Below are positions 1 through 12,712 of a DNA stretch of 64,000 bases, in pieces. Source of the DNA: Carex sylvatica (lineage: Eukaryota > Streptophyta > Magnoliopsida > Poales > Cyperaceae). The notes under the pieces were generated by a model that saw only the letters and a program-made list of their open reading frames with translations, did not search any database and was not told the DNA's origin. The stretch covers positions 87,594-151,593 of the forward strand of contig CAXKVR010000243.1 in the NCBI GenBank assembly GCA_964058845.1, read 5' to 3'. Both the position numbers and the translations under genes were made by a program. Position 1 is the first letter of the stretch, and the number at the start of each line of letters is the position of its first letter.

Positions 1-338
1 TATATGCTTGAGCAATTTTCTTTACATAGATATATATAGACCTTCTTTATAACTTTTGCAGTCATGCACTGTTTTTCTTGCTTTTTTTATCTACGTAAAA
101 CTTGGTAGGGATATTATAGATATTCGAAAAAAAAATGTGCTGTTTTTTGTTTATTTGTTAAAGATACCGGAAAATAATCGTACAAAATTAATTGCAAAAA
201 ATATATATTTAGCACAATACTAATATTCAGAATAATTATCATACTATCTTTATTTTAAAAATAATTATATTGTAATATTATACTTTATTCTGAATTTTTG
301 TCTCTCCTTGTGTTGTGTGATCCCGCCCATGTTGCAAT

Positions 339-710
339 CAGGGGCGAACTCACATTGGGGGGCGGGGGGCGAAGGGAGGGGTTGAGTTTCAGTAGAGATT
401 GAAACGTTTTGATCGACTTTATCTTCTTCTGAAATTTTTTTTGACCACTTCTAGATGTTTAAATTGTAATTCGGGTTAAATTTAGAGTTAAATTTAAAAT
501 AAATTTCTTGAATTATAATTGTTGATTACTAATTAGAATTATATGTTAGAGAATCAAAAATTACAAGTCAGAGTATAGGAAAGTATAAGTTAAAATATTA
601 TTTTTTTATCGAGTACCTAATTAGTTAATAGATTTAAATTCGATTAACTATTTAAATCCAATTCGATATTTTTTTTGTCTCTCCCGACAAAAATTCTGAA
701 TCCATTCCTG
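339..710. mobile_element. hAT-type MITE, older copy
   Basis: A 372-bp element begins CAGGGGCGAA and ends ATTCCTG. It is flanked by 8-bp direct repeats GTTGCAAT (331-338) and ATTGCAAT (711-718), which match at 7 of 8 positions. Its body aligns throughout with the 373-bp element inside the LINE at 42182-42554. The shared core includes the stretch around TTGTAATTCGGGTTAAATTTAG and the phrase TTTTTTATCGAGTAC. An 8-bp target duplication with CAGGGG-type ends is the hAT superfamily pattern. There is no coding capacity, so it is non-autonomous. The degraded ends and imperfect target duplication suggest it is older than the copy at 42 kb. Confidence 0.85.
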
Positions 711-3700
711 ATTGCAATGTCACTTTTCAGTGATCCATCGTGAGAGACTGTTGCCATTCAACCTAGCACAACATGGAATTCATATCGTCTGAGTCTGACG
801 TGACTCAAAATTTGAGTATGAATCCGAATCATTCTTTACAAATTGACACAAATTTTAAAACTGACTGCTCTTTAATCTAAAATTTTCAGCCGTCCGGTTT
901 TGGGCAAACTCAAAATTTGTTTTACAGCAGAGAAAACAGACTCATATTGTCATGCAACATGATCATGTATACTGATATTTTTTTTCCCTTTTTCTTTTAT
1001 AACTAGGTGAAGTTCCCATTAATATCTAAAATTTGAAGTTCCCATTATCGTTTGGCTATTAGAGTTAAATAATACTTATATACTTATATTTAGTACAAAT
1101 ATTGCTAGTAAAAGCAACCAACTTTCGCAAACTTTACATCGTCAATTATTTGCCTGACATATATATTTTTTTGTGTGTGAAAAGGTCTGTACTCTGTAGG
1201 CTAGTATTAAACAAAAAAATAATAAAAAATACATGAGAGTTGGAGTACTAGTAGGAGCATGCAAGCACAACAAAAGAAATACATTTGGTACGTGTTCAAA
1301 TTGCATACCAGTGAGCACTGAACATATCAGTCTTAGACCTACTAGTATATATAAGTAGACACTCCATTACAAAAGTAATTGTAAGGAAAAACAAAGAACT
1401 GATATATGCCAGTATAAGCTGACATTTGTTCTTGCTCAGATGAAAATTAGTGAGCCATCAATCATCATTGCCCTCAACAAAACACGCTAGGTGAAAAACA
1501 AAGTGAGCCTCAGTATCCAGAAGCAACACAGTCCATTCTTGTATTATTAGAGAAAGAAGGAGAGAGAAAGGAAAAAGAAGCAGCAGAGAGAAAGACTGGA
1601 GGAGGAGGGAGATCAGAAAAGACCCGAATTAAGCACCACAACTCAAGCACAACACCAAACAATCCACAAACATTATAATATAGTAAATTATATGTGCAGA
1701 AGAGCTCAGAAAAAGAGAAGAAAAATGAACCACTTGTCTTGGAGAATAGGAGCTCCCATAATGCTAAAAAAAACGAAGCGGTGACCAGAGCGAAGAGCAA
1801 TGATCAGATCCACTACTAGGCAGAAACACCTTCTCAAATGAATGCTGGAGTAAAGAGCGGTGGCCAAATTTACTACACGTAAGCACCTGCTTGTACGAAA
1901 GAACTAGACAAAATGAAGGAGTGGGTTGAAAGAGGTGAAGGAGCGTCACCGCTTTCCTACAAAAATTATTACTGTTCTGCCTACTATATTTTTCTTTTTA
2001 AGTAAAAATTAGAAGTGACACCTAACTATTTAATATTTACACAAAAAAATCTATAAATTTTCAACCTTCAATTAGTTGATTCTTGAGTTCTAATTTGAAC
2101 TTGAATGATCAACCAAAAAAAAAAAGATGGTCATTCAAATATGGCTAACTTAATAATATTATGAATTCAAATCAAAGGAGTACAATTATGGTCTTCTGTT
2201 TTATATGAAATTAGCCAAAGATTTTGAGGTATAGAATTACTCGCATTAACCCGAGACCCTAGTACGTAGTTCCAATCCAAAAGAAAAGGAATTTGCCTAA
2301 TATATAGTTTGTGTCACTCGCAAGAATTTACGATGTAATATATCACACAAAAAAATTTAAAATATTTTAAATACAAGCATATTTTTATAATTTAAACAAA
2401 TATATAAAAGAAACATTTTCAAAAAAAAAAAAAAAAAAATTGACCAGGAATCAGTACGCATCTAATCTCATGAGGCTCCGCACCTGCTTGAATTTACACC
2501 ATTTAGCTGCATAACTTTTATCCTTTAAAGAGATAATTTGAAATGAAATTTAGATTCTTAGTGAGAAGCTAGTTAATTGGGTCTAATGTTCTGTCAGAAC
2601 CGTTCGATTATTATCATAACTTAAAATAGTCTGTACAAATCTTAATATGCGAATTGGACAATTTTGATCAAATATCGAATCAAATTTGATCCGATGCCCA
2701 TCAAATCGCCCCCGACCCTTGTGTTTGATATCTTTCTCTTTTCTTTTTCTTTTTTACTTTTGTCCTCAGTTTGGGTTTTAGTTTTTTCTTTTATGTATCC
2801 GTTTTGTCGAAAAACATAAAATATAAAGAAATAAAAAACCAAATGGGTCATTTTGGGCCTCATACGGACATCATGAAGCCCAATTACCGACTTCCACCAT
2901 CTCAGAGATTTAGTCCCTTTATTATTCTTTAACCTATTTTTAAACGAAATTATTTGTGGTCCTCTTCGATTGTACTATTATTTTTGAGAAAAAAATAAAG
3001 GAATGTCCTTTCAATAAATTTCAAGATATAAAAGTTTACATCAAAGGTGTCAGGCAAAGCCACCAAGAATATTTAATATTTTGAACTGTTTTCTATTGGA
3101 AAATGACAGTGGAAAGGTACAAGATTTTACTGTGATCTTAGTGCTAATTAATGTTACCCTTTTTTTTTCTTAAGAAATATAAATTTAACAATCATTTAAA
3201 GTTGGAATAGTGATCTGAATTCTTATTTTATGGTAGTTGATGTGGAGTCTTAACTGGAATACACTTTCTTGTGTGGTGAAACTTCTGGTAAAATATTTAC
3301 CTTTTTTATACAGTGTTTATTTTTGTTATGTAGAAATTTCAATGAGGTCTCTTTTATCAGGATAACTTATTCTTTACTTCACTGGTAATATATTCATTAT
3401 ATTGGTACAATTCTGATTTGGAAGGAGATCATCTGTCTTCCGAGGTGCAGGAATTTTCTGCCCCCTCAGTTACTGAAATGTAAGGCCGGTCACTATTAAA
3501 AGTGGCCGGTCACATTTAATTTTTGAACTGGGGGCCCATTGACAATGACTCTAGGGGTAGAAATTTCCTGCACCCGGAGATAGATAATTCAGTTCCTTTT
3601 GATTTTGTCTATTTTGTGAGTTATAGTTGTAGTTAAATAAAAATTGAAAACCATAAAATAAGGACAATCTAAATTTGGCTCTCCAAAAAATCTGAGCATT

Positions 3701-5904
3701 CCCTAAGGTACCTCAGCACTTACAATACTCACAATTATGTCAAAAATTAATTTGGTGTCTATTTAAGATATAAGAAGTTTTTATGTCGTATTAAAATGTA
3801 ATTTGCGGTTTTAAAATTTTAAAATCAAAACTGCAATTTTTTTTTTTGCGGTTTTAAAATTCCAATACCAAAACATCAATATAAATTTCAAAACCGCAAA
3901 TTTATTTTGCAGTTTTATGCTGAATTTTCACATAAAAATTGTGGTTTGGATAAATTTTGAAATTCCTCTACATAGAATGTAAATTTTGAAATTTAATATT
4001 TTTTTAATATTAATAAAAAAATCGGATTCTACACGGTCAGGTATTGAATTGGATCTGAATTCTAAAAATATGAGATGAAGTGGAGATATTATATTTCCTC
4101 ATCATACTTCCCAAGTTCCCACCAAAAGAACTGATACCTTATGACTCAGGCAACCAACTATATTAAAATCCAATACCACTTTCCAAGTAAGCTAATTATC
4201 AACCCATTTCAAAATATCTGGATTCCATTTAAAGAAGAGAGCAAAAGGAAGCAACTCTTCCAAAAAAAAAGATGAAGAAGTTGATTTCCCATGATTAGGT
4301 CAAGAATTATTGATTGCTGATTCTTTACAAGACTCCTTTTCTAAAAGATCTTTCATCCAATTCTTTCTTTCTTTTTTATTTGAATTCAAAAGCAGGAGCT
4401 ACAAATTAAGTGGGGCACTGGAGTGTTCCAGTAATGATTAAATGGACAGTACAACAACTATTCCAGAGAATACCAGAAATTATGAAATATTGTTTGGTTT
4501 TGGTCCTCAACATTCAACAAACTTTCTAGGTGTATCCAACCATCCGTAGAAAGCTACAAATTTTGGTGGAGACTCTCCCAATTTTGGATCTTTTTCAATT
4601 ATTTCTTCTTTTTTCCATCTAAGCTGCAGTTGATTTAGCAGCCCGGATTTTGTCCATAGCAGGGTTTGGTTTGTTCTCACCTATTACCATTTAATTTCAA
4701 TATCTAGCATAGGCTACGACTTTATTTTTCAATATTTTAAAATGTTTTAAAGCTGGATTCAATTGAGAAACCCACAATAAAGCGGTGATTGTACTTCTCA
4801 CTGTATATTCTATTTTAATATATATTTTGCAATTTCATTTTTTAGTAAAAGCGGTAATTGCCTTATTATAATTTACTCGTCAGAGCATCTAGATCTCTTA
4901 AATTCTTAGAGTTTTTAATCTGATGTGACAGTTTTTAACTCAGTTTTAAAAATACGAGAGAGTTTATTATTTAGAAACCATACATGAAAGTTTCTTATTA
5001 AGAAACTATTTATAAACTCAATGATATCAAATAATTAGCTCAATTTTTTTTTTTAATTTATTGTTGATGTGGTTTAATAAAAACTCTAAACTTAATTTTA
5101 AAAATGTGAGTGTTAAAAAGAGATTATAATTTTTAAAAAGTAATTAATAGTTATTTAAAAATTTATTTGAGTTATTGGAATGCAGATGCTCTTGCGTGAT
5201 TTCGCATGTGACAGCGAGGTGATTAAGGCGGGTTTAATTTATCTCAGAAACGATTAAAAAAAAAAATCTTCTATGGATTGGGTTTTTTATTATTACACGT
5301 AGCAAGTCAATAATCTCAGTTTTTATCAACCCGCTATAGCACCCGCCATTGGATTTCTAAGACGAAATCAAAACCGGCAGGATTTCCGTGATGAGAAAAG
5401 GATCCCTCCTAAAGTACAAAAGACAATTAACCGTGTCGTCGAGGACACGTCACGTGACTCGTTCGATCTCATCCTATTCGTTAATAAGTGATCCAACGGC
5501 TGATCATGACCACATCGTCATTCAAGAAGCCATCAATTACCCATCAACCAAACAATCCCACTACAAATGGAACTTAAAATCACTGTGGTAACAAAAAAAT
5601 TGTATTTCGATCTACACCGTCTGATCTGATTCGCACCAATATTAATAGGCCGGATTATGATCGAACAGTCCAGATCTAAAATCAGATATTCTGTTACCGC
5701 GTAGAAGTAGCGGCCTTATACAATAGCGCTGTTCCCGCAAACGCAAGCAAACATTGAACGAACGGTCATGGGAAGACAAAGAGGTAATAATGAGTCTTAC
5801 ATTGACCGCGCGTGAGACGATGCATCTCTTTTGAGGTGCAACCGTACGGTCGATCAGCGGAGTGCAAGAGACGAAGCATGAGAGCATGGGTTGCCGTAAC
5901 CGCC
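711..5904. other. intergenic, AT-rich, no supported gene
   Basis: No ORF with recognisable domains is seen. 1500-1950 is purine-rich (GAGA and GGAG tracts on the + strand) and could be a pyrimidine-rich leader or unannotated UTR on the minus strand, but no coding exon can be attached to it. The rest is AT-rich sequence with A/T runs, for example 2420-2439, and the inverted-repeat element listed at 3431-3585. Confidence 0.5.
3431..3585. mobile_element. small inverted-repeat element (MITE-like)
   Basis: The left end carries TTCCGAGGTGCAGGAATTTT and the right end is its near inverse complement (AAATTTCCTGCACCCGGAG), followed inwards by GCCCC and GGGGTAGAAA. The arms are about 25-30 bp. The core has a direct repeat of GGCCGGTCAC at about 3484 and 3503. 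No clean target duplication was found, so the superfamily is not assigned. Confidence 0.6.
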
Positions 5905-6083
5905 GAATTCGTATTCTCTGAGATATCTCAAACTTTGCGTGACTTTATGGAAAATCTCAACTGTTTAAATACGTTCTACACGAATCTCAAAGCACACATA
6001 ATACTGACCCCCACATCACCCCCGAATAGACACTGGACACGTCGGTCAGGCAAAAGTTGAGATATCTCAGAGGATACGCACTC
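5905..6083. mobile_element. Mutator-like MITE, copy 1
   Basis: This 179-bp element has terminal inverted repeats of about 38 bp. One end begins GAATTCGTATTCTCTGAG and the other, read inwards, GAGTGCGTATCCTCTGAG; both continue into AGATATCTCAA and an (A/T)CTTTTGCGTGAC-like stretch. It is flanked by a perfect 9-bp direct repeat, GTAACCGCC, at 5896-5904 and 6084-6092. A 9-bp duplication with long inverted ends is the Mutator (MULE) pattern. The 82-codon ORF over it is an accidental reading frame. Confidence 0.9.
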
Positions 6084-7015
6084 GTAACCGCCCCAGTCCC
6101 AGACAATACAACAAGGAAACAACCCATCACGAATTTTCCGTTGGCCTTTATTAATACCTAAAATTCTAAACTAAATTCTCATTTATTCCTTGAAGCGTTG
6201 TTCTACATTCGTAGCACGCATTTATTATTTCAATTCATACATTATGTAATGTCATGACAAAGCCACCAATTAAATTATTGACAGATATAGGCAGAGCAGC
6301 ACCAATCGGACTATTAAAAATTGGTTTCAATTAGAAAAGAGGAGATGTGATTTAATTTTGAAAATTTCAAACAGAAACTGGTGGATTTTCAAAATTAAAT
6401 TACAAATTAAAAAGAGTAATCGATAAATTGCATTCGGAATCAAAGACTGTATTGGGTTCTCTTCACGCTTGATCATTTCGTTTTCCTTCTGTTCAACACT
6501 TCCTTTTTCGTAAGACTTTTTTTATTTTAATTAAATAAAAAACGGGGAACTATAGTCATCTGATTTTTGTAACGAATCATTTTGAAATAAATTGTCCCAA
6601 ACAAAATAGTAAATTATGTGATATTTCAAGTGCCAATTGCCTGAAAAGTAGTACATCCAGAATTTAAGTAAGCCAAGATATATTTGTAAATAGATCTCGA
6701 ACAAATCCCTAAAACTGCAACTTCAGATCTAAGGTTTCGGCTGAAGGTAGTAGTAGCTAAAGTTAGCTGAGTAAACTCTAAACTTTTTATTTTTTCTAAA
6801 ATATATCTAGAATATTTACTAAAATATTTATTTTATGTCTCAGCTCCTGTGACAATACAAAAAAATTAGAGGGTATATGTATAAGAGTAACGTCAACTTC
6901 ACTTGATTTGGTAGTTTGATTCTCCAACTTACTAGATCACGTGACCAAGTAAATTAAAGCATCTCACTTGAAAACTTGAAAAGTTATTTAATACATTGTT
7001 GTAAAAATATATGTT

Positions 7016-7281
7016 TAGGTTGATTAATCGTCCGATTAGTTGTTGGCGGTGATCAAACCGTTAAGAAATTTCTCGATTAATCAGCCAATTTTTTTCAATT
7101 ATGACTGATTATTTCTGATTAATCGCTTAGCGATACCATGTCAGTCCATAGGTTGATTAATCGTCCGATTAGTTGTTGGCGGTGATCAAACCGTTAAGAA
7201 ATTTCTCGATTAATCAGCCAATTTTTTTCAATTATGACTGATTATTTCTGATTAATCGCTTAGCGATACCATGTCAGTCCG
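7016..7281. repeat. perfect two-copy 133-bp tandem repeat
   Basis: Two head-to-tail copies of 133 bp appear identical by eye. Each starts TAGGTTGATTAATCG and ends near CCATGTCAGTCC, with the second copy offset by exactly 133 bp. The unit contains several GATTAATCG or CGATTAATC words in both orientations. Identity of both copies suggests a recent duplication. Confidence 0.9.
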
Positions 7282-8552
7282 ACGAGCGACATACTGTTAT
7301 TTACAACACTGATTTAATATAGAGAGGTACAAACTAAAATAGGAAAAGGACAACGTGCACATCACGGTTACCGAAAAAAAAATGTTATTGTAATTTTAGA
7401 AGAACTAAAAAAAAAACTTGCAAGAATAGAAAGCGAAGAAAAAGGCAATAACTTGTTAGAAAGTAACAAATTAGTTTCTAAGATTAAAAAAATTCAAAAT
7501 AAGAAAGATAAAATTAATTGCTATTATTTTCGTCTCAACTGCTACTACAAAACGAGCTTTTTTATATTGAGATTACATGTTTGCTTATATTGAGAATGAA
7601 ATAACTAATAAGATTAGCTCAGATGAAATTATTGCAGAATTTGATCCTTTAAGAAAGTATAAGTCTAAATTTAAATAATATAAAAAATATGATGTATGAA
7701 TATGATATGTTTTATTATTATTATTTTTTATTAAACATGTCATTTATTGGTGTTAATTTATTAATTATTGTAACTTTATAAAATCAAATAGTAAAGAATC
7801 ATGTATTTTATAGATTTCATTTTTCATTTTAATATTTTTTAAGCATATGATGTTTAGTTGGTTAGTCTCCCCAATACTCAAAGTTGAGTTCCAAAGGTTT
7901 CTAAGAACTATTATTGAGATTAGAGAATGCGTTAATTATATAAATTTGATATCCGAAACAAAAATGGGCAATCCAAGAGAGAAATCTATAACCAAAAGCC
8001 ACTAATTATAAGACAAAAGCAATCTTATATATTTATAATATTATAACAAGTCTTTCAAAGAAAAATATTGTTTCTCATAAATGTCTTTTTCAAATAAAAA
8101 AATTTCACAACTATATTCTCAGTACAATCAAACATTTATTTCTCTTATATTAATTTGTAAATTTGTTTATTCTCAACCCCAAATTATGCGGCAGTGGAAA
8201 AACAATATCAAATTCACAAAAAAGATAACCCCAAAAAGATGAACCAGCTCCTGTTGCAACTCTTTGAGCCAAAAGTTAGGGACAGCATTTATTAAGAGTC
8301 TATTCACAGCAGCAAAAGAAAAAGAATTCAGAGAACCATCTAGCATTCTAGCTACAAAAGAATCAAAATATGAACTTAATTTCCACAGAGCTAGCAGAAG
8401 GTCAAAGCTCTAACCTCTATGACCCATAAAAACATAAAAAATCTCACAAAAAAACAAAATTCCCTTCTCTATCTTTCCCTGTTTCCTACTTTGTCCGAGT
8501 TCATCTCAAACCTTGTCTTCTAATATTTTTATTTTTATTTTTTTATTTAGTG
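7282..8552. other. intergenic, AT-rich; 3' flank of the BOI-type gene
   Basis: The sequence is low-complexity and AT-rich, with no long ORF. The final few hundred bases before 8553 lie downstream of the minus-strand RING gene and presumably include its 3' UTR. No polyadenylation signal was assigned with confidence. Confidence 0.5.
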
Positions 8553-9893
8553 CTACGAGAAAAAGACCTTGAGACTGCCGCTTCTGACGCAGCAACAAAC
8601 CGGACACGTTTCCCCATCGTTACTTGATGCGACCTCGCATCCTTCACAAAGGCAAAGATGTCTACACGGAAAAACCACCACACAAGCCGGTTTAAGCCTA
8701 CAAGCCCTACACAACCTGTCCGGTTCGACTCGTCTTGGGTCTATAAAACCCGACTCGGCATCATCGGCCGGTCCGGTCTCACAATTTACGGTCCGTTGAG
8801 CGGCTGCTGTGGCTTGTTGAAGCTGTGCGTGGAGAGTGGTGGCTGTGGCTTGGTCCTCTAGAGCTTTGGCTTGCCAGTGTGCTGACTGGGACCGGAGTTG
8901 GTCCAGCCTATCCTCTAGCTCAACCGTTAGATGAGCCGCCCGGTTTAATTCCACCTGTTTTTCCCTGATTTTACGAGCAACCAACTCCTCCACGGCGAGT
9001 AGGAGAGCGTTGTAGTTCCTCCGTTGCTTCTCCGCAACCGCTCGCCTGAGTTGTTCTCCCTGACAATGGGACCCAGAGATCACTGTTAGACAAACGCAGT
9101 TGGAGAAGAAACTAGCATATAAGCACTTACGCCCTTGCAATACGTATATTTTCACATCCCCTGAGGAAGTTTGATTTCGCGTATCCAACAGACATGAATG
9201 CATGATGTAAACCCTTGCAAAACCATTATCATGCACATGATCGCTTGTAGGATAAACCGTTTATTTGCAAAAAAGATTGAGAGGAGAAGAACAAACCTGT
9301 TGGATGAGAAATAGTTCGGTTTCACTATTCTGGCGTGCAATTTGAGCAGCCAGCTCCCTGCTAAATTTGGTAGATAGACTCGAATTGTTATTTTGATTGA
9401 TCTGGAATTGTTGTTGTTCATCCAAAGATAAGCAAAGACCGGTTGAGACGAGGCTCGAGTGGTGGGTCCCAGTGGCAGGCTGAGGGAAGAGCGGTTGTCC
9501 TGAATACTGAGATGTGGGGACCATCATTTCTTCTCTAGTTCTCTTCCCCAAATACTTCCTCACTGCACAGCAAAAATTTAAATCATATCATAAAAATCAT
9601 AAATTTCTACTTAGGAAAAATAAGATATAATCAAGACTTCCTTCTAGATACCTGAATCAGATAATCGCAAATCCATTCTCTCTTTTTTGTCTTCTTGATG
9701 ATCAGTTCTGAAAACGAAAATCAATAAAACGATGCTAAGAAACTAATAAGAGAAAAGAGAAACCGAGGGAGTTCAGATGGTATAACAGCTTCAGTTTGAA
9801 TGGTAATGGTAGAATATAACATAGAGTGAGAGAGGTAGATAGGTACCTGTCGAGAAGAAGAAGGTTAGAGGGATACTGAGCGTGAACTGCCAT
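8553..9893 (-). CDS. BOI/BRG-type RING-finger E3 ubiquitin ligase (S-ribonuclease-binding-protein family)
   Basis: Four exons join in phase: 9893-9847, 9707-9652, 9562-9297 and 9059-8553 (introns 139, 89 and 237 bp, all GT-AG), giving 291 residues. The start ATG at 9893 opens MAVHAQYPSNLLLLDR, the conserved N-terminus of this family. The middle is rich in Gln and Asn. Residues about 125-210 form a predicted coiled coil (EKQRRNYNALLLAVEELVAR and following heptads). The C-terminal RING has CRAC, then PCRHLCLCEGC, then CPVC, giving the paired Cys/His zinc ligands. Family members act as E3 ligases that monoubiquitinate or restrain transcription factors in stress, cell-death and gibberellin responses; the substrate here is unknown. 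A (GA)n tract lies in the likely 5' leader, and a Mutator-like MITE ends about 310 bp upstream of the ATG. The gene looks intact. Confidence 0.94.
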
Positions 9894-9938
9894 TTCGCTA
9901 TGTCCAAAAAGGAATAGTGGGGTGGGTTTATTGGAACA

Positions 9939-9971
<33 letters not shown>
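9939..9971. repeat. (GA)n microsatellite in the BOI-type gene leader
   Basis: An almost uninterrupted AG dinucleotide run begins about 45 bp upstream of the BOI-type ATG. On the transcribed (minus) strand it reads as CT repeats. Such tracts are common in plant 5' leaders and can bind GAGA-binding BPC proteins; that role is inference here. Confidence 0.75.
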
Positions 9972-10201
9972 AGGGGGGAATAAACTTGAAACTTCTCCTT
10001 TGTGAAGAAAGAAACGGAAGCGGGGAATTAAAGCCGAAGAAAATAAAACCTCTTCCTTTGTGAAGAGATTTGAATGCGGTGAGAAAAGAAAAGGAGAGAT
10101 TGTATCTGATGGAGAGATTTGGAAGGGTATGGGGAAGGAAAGTTTCGGGGGGAATCAATCGCTCGCTTTAAACGGACCAAACGGGTCATTTAGACTAAAC
10201 A

Positions 10202-10380
10202 GAATTCATATCCTCTGAGATATCTCAAACTTTGCGTGACTTTATGGAAAATCTCAACCGTTCAAATACTTTCTGCACGAATCTCGAATCTAAAATAATA
10301 CTGGCCCCTGCGCTACCCCCGAATAGGCACCGGACACGTCGGTTACGCAAAAGTTGAGATATCTCAGAGGATACGGACTC
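10202..10380. mobile_element. Mutator-like MITE, copy 2, upstream of the BOI-type gene
   Basis: This 179-bp element has the same family ends: GAATTCATATCCTCTGAG on the left and, read inwards from the right, GAGTCCGTATCCTCTGAG. Flanking 9-mers are GACTAAACA (10193-10201) and AACTAAACA (10381-10389), an 8 of 9 match. It lies about 310 bp upstream of the BOI-type start codon, within the likely promoter. Confidence 0.88.
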
Positions 10381-10389
10381 AACTAAACA

Positions 10390-11710
10390 AAGGTTACCAA
10401 TTAAAAGGTGCCGATTCTATCCAAAGACCTTTGGACAGAGTCATATCAAAATTAGTGCCGAAGGTTTAATCAAAATTTGCACGAACATAAGGCAAAATCG
10501 AACGATTTGTAACAGTCTTTGGATAACATTTGTCCGCAACCATAGGAGAGAATCCAAATATGAAATTAAATCGGGAGGTGGTGCAGAGTGGGTTGTTGTG
10601 GTACGGTCGCATGGAACGGCCGTGAAAGTGGGGTCCACATCGGTTGCTTTTCTTGGGTTCTTGTTTTTACACATTCGCAAGCTTGGCTATCCGTTTATTG
10701 TCTGTTATCTCCTTAATTGTAAAAATTGGAAATACTATATTTACTATTTAAAATTATCAAATGGCATAACAATAGAAAATATAATAATTTGTGTAGACTA
10801 AATGCTGCAATGCCAGTGCACGAATTATTTAATCTGGTGCAATTTCTTGTCTTTAAAGCAATGCCGTTTTCTGGTGGTGCAGAGAGGGATGCCCGCTTTT
10901 TTTTTCCTCCCTAGTTTATTTTTTTCTTAATTTGGTGACCTATATAATTAAATATTTTAAAGGAGTGCATTATCATGATTCCACTAAAATTTAAGGAATT
11001 AATTCAGAACCGATCGTCTAATAACAGTGTGCTATTTCTAATTTTTAAATGATTATAATAAGTGTGATTATTGGAGCAAAATTCATTTTTCAATTCATAA
11101 TTGAAGAAATTGATGTGTTAGAAAGTTCATGTTAAATAATATTGAAATAGCATAATTTTGAAGAATTTCCGGTAGAATGAGACAAATTAAAAATTGTACA
11201 GATTTACAATTTAAAATAACAGAAGAATTGGATCATGGATTCCGCACACCAACGCTGCGCAGTAGGAGAGAAGTGATGGAAAGACGGGTGGGAAGATGAA
11301 GAAAGATCGGTTTATCTAAGGTTTATTATTATACACCCGGTCCACCATTAAAATTTGTACAGTCGTGCTGTGTGATTGACAGATTCATGCTTTTTTTTAT
11401 CAGCCAAAAAAGATTCATTTTTTTTTAAGTATAGTTGCAAAGGAAAATCTGAATTGATCAAAGATATTTTAGCTTAACCAATGGAAAAAAATAATGTTGT
11501 TACTTGCATTAGCTTTCCTGACTATTGAAATTGGAAAAACAAAAACAAAATAACAATGAATTATTTAATTTCCTTTAAAAGAAAAATGCTTCAATTAATC
11601 CGTAGTGCCAATATTATTTGATATTTTATTTGAAATGGTTAAAGTGTCAAGCTCGAACCCATAAAGCATATCTTAATTTAAAAATACCATATTTTACGTT
11701 TTGATATTCT

Positions 11711-11715
<5 letters not shown>
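10390..11715. other. intergenic, no supported gene
   Basis: Short ORFs at 10441-10680 and 10598-10801 overlap on opposite strands and have no recognisable domain. The sequence is otherwise AT-rich, and no repeat boundary was found. Confidence 0.45.
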
Positions 11716-11782
<67 letters not shown>

Positions 11783-12201
11783 GACTTGGCTAATATCAAA
11801 ACGTATACACCACAGCTTTCGTGTAACCAAGTCATTTTTTTATTTTTAAAGTCCAAATGATCGATCCAAACCGTTAGATGTGATCTCTATATTAAAATGT
11901 GCTTGGAGATCAAATTTAAATTTTTTGAAATTTTTTTACTATTTATTAAATCACTTTGAAATCGCTGATCTAACGGTGCCTTCTGATTTTACTGTTTGGT
12001 TAAGCCACCGCAATTTTCAAAGTGGCTTAATAAATAGTAAAAAAATTCAAAAAAATATAAAATTTAGTCTTGAAGCACATTTTAATATAGAGATCACATC
12101 TAACGGTTTGGATCGATTATTTAGACTTTAAAATCTAAAAACGATTTGGTTGCACAGAAACCGTGGTGAAAACATTTTGATATTAGCCAACCCCCTCTCT
12201 C
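11716..12201. mobile_element. foldback element inserted in a TA microsatellite
   Basis: A (TA)n run at 11716-11749 is followed by GAGAGAGAG...GGGG and TTGGCTAATATCAAAACG. The right end mirrors this as TTTTGATATTAGCCAACCCCCTCTCTCT and then (TA)n. The long inner arms are also complementary (for example CGATCCAAACCGTTAGATGTG at about 11861 against CACATCTAACGGTTTGGATCG near 12096). The unpaired centre holds TTTACTGTTTGGTTAAGCCACC. A TA-flanked inverted-repeat structure suggests a TA-targeting (Tc1/mariner-like) or simple foldback element. The ORF at 11880-12131 is a by-product of the arms. Confidence 0.8.
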
Positions 12202-12709
12202 TATATATATATATATATTGAAAGAACAAACCAGCATCAAAATATTGGCACAATAATTGCTAAAAGTTAAAAAATCGACGCGATATATTTTTCAGTAATG
12301 AATATAAATGAATAATTGTAGGGTCTTTAATATGTCCAGTCTCATAGATGAGTACAATTTCATGAATACATTGATGTGCCAATTTATGTGGACAGCGTCT
12401 ACCTAAAGATTCTTTAAAAGGTGCTCTGATTTAGTTTTGATCTTGCGTAGTAAAATGATGGATCCACGAATCACTGCTGAGTTGGGGATTTCTTTCGTGC
12501 TCTGTTCTGTTCGAAAGCTTTGAATGGGGTGAAATTAAATGATATTCAAGAAATAATTCAGACAAAGATTTAACGAATTCTCCTCTGACCCTTTCACTAC
12601 CAAATATCTTTATTGCTTTCTTTTCCAACCTTTTACCATTTTCGTATAACTTAAAAAGGTGCCCATGAAGGAAGAGCATCAATTCCTTGTACAATCCCAA
12701 GAGGTTCAT
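12202..12709. other. intergenic; 92-codon minus-strand ORF of unknown status
   Basis: An open frame at 12431-12709 (minus) has no recognised domain and no splice context. It may be chance or a fragment. Nothing else is supported here. Confidence 0.35.
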
Positions 12710-12712
12710 TTA

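Noticed and set aside
1510..1949. Minus-strand ORFs over a purine-rich block
   Set aside because: Low-complexity Ser/Phe/Leu-rich translations of GAGA-type sequence; no gene context.
5812..6060. 82-codon + strand ORF
   Set aside because: It mostly overlaps the Mutator-like MITE at 5905-6083. No similarity or coding character is seen.
8569..8861. Plus-strand ORFs over the BOI-type last exon
   Set aside because: Shadow frames of the conserved minus-strand RING exon.
11880..12131. 83-codon ORF with repeated Phe/Leu-rich segments
   Set aside because: It lies on the two arms of the foldback element; the apparent protein symmetry is due to the inverted repeat.
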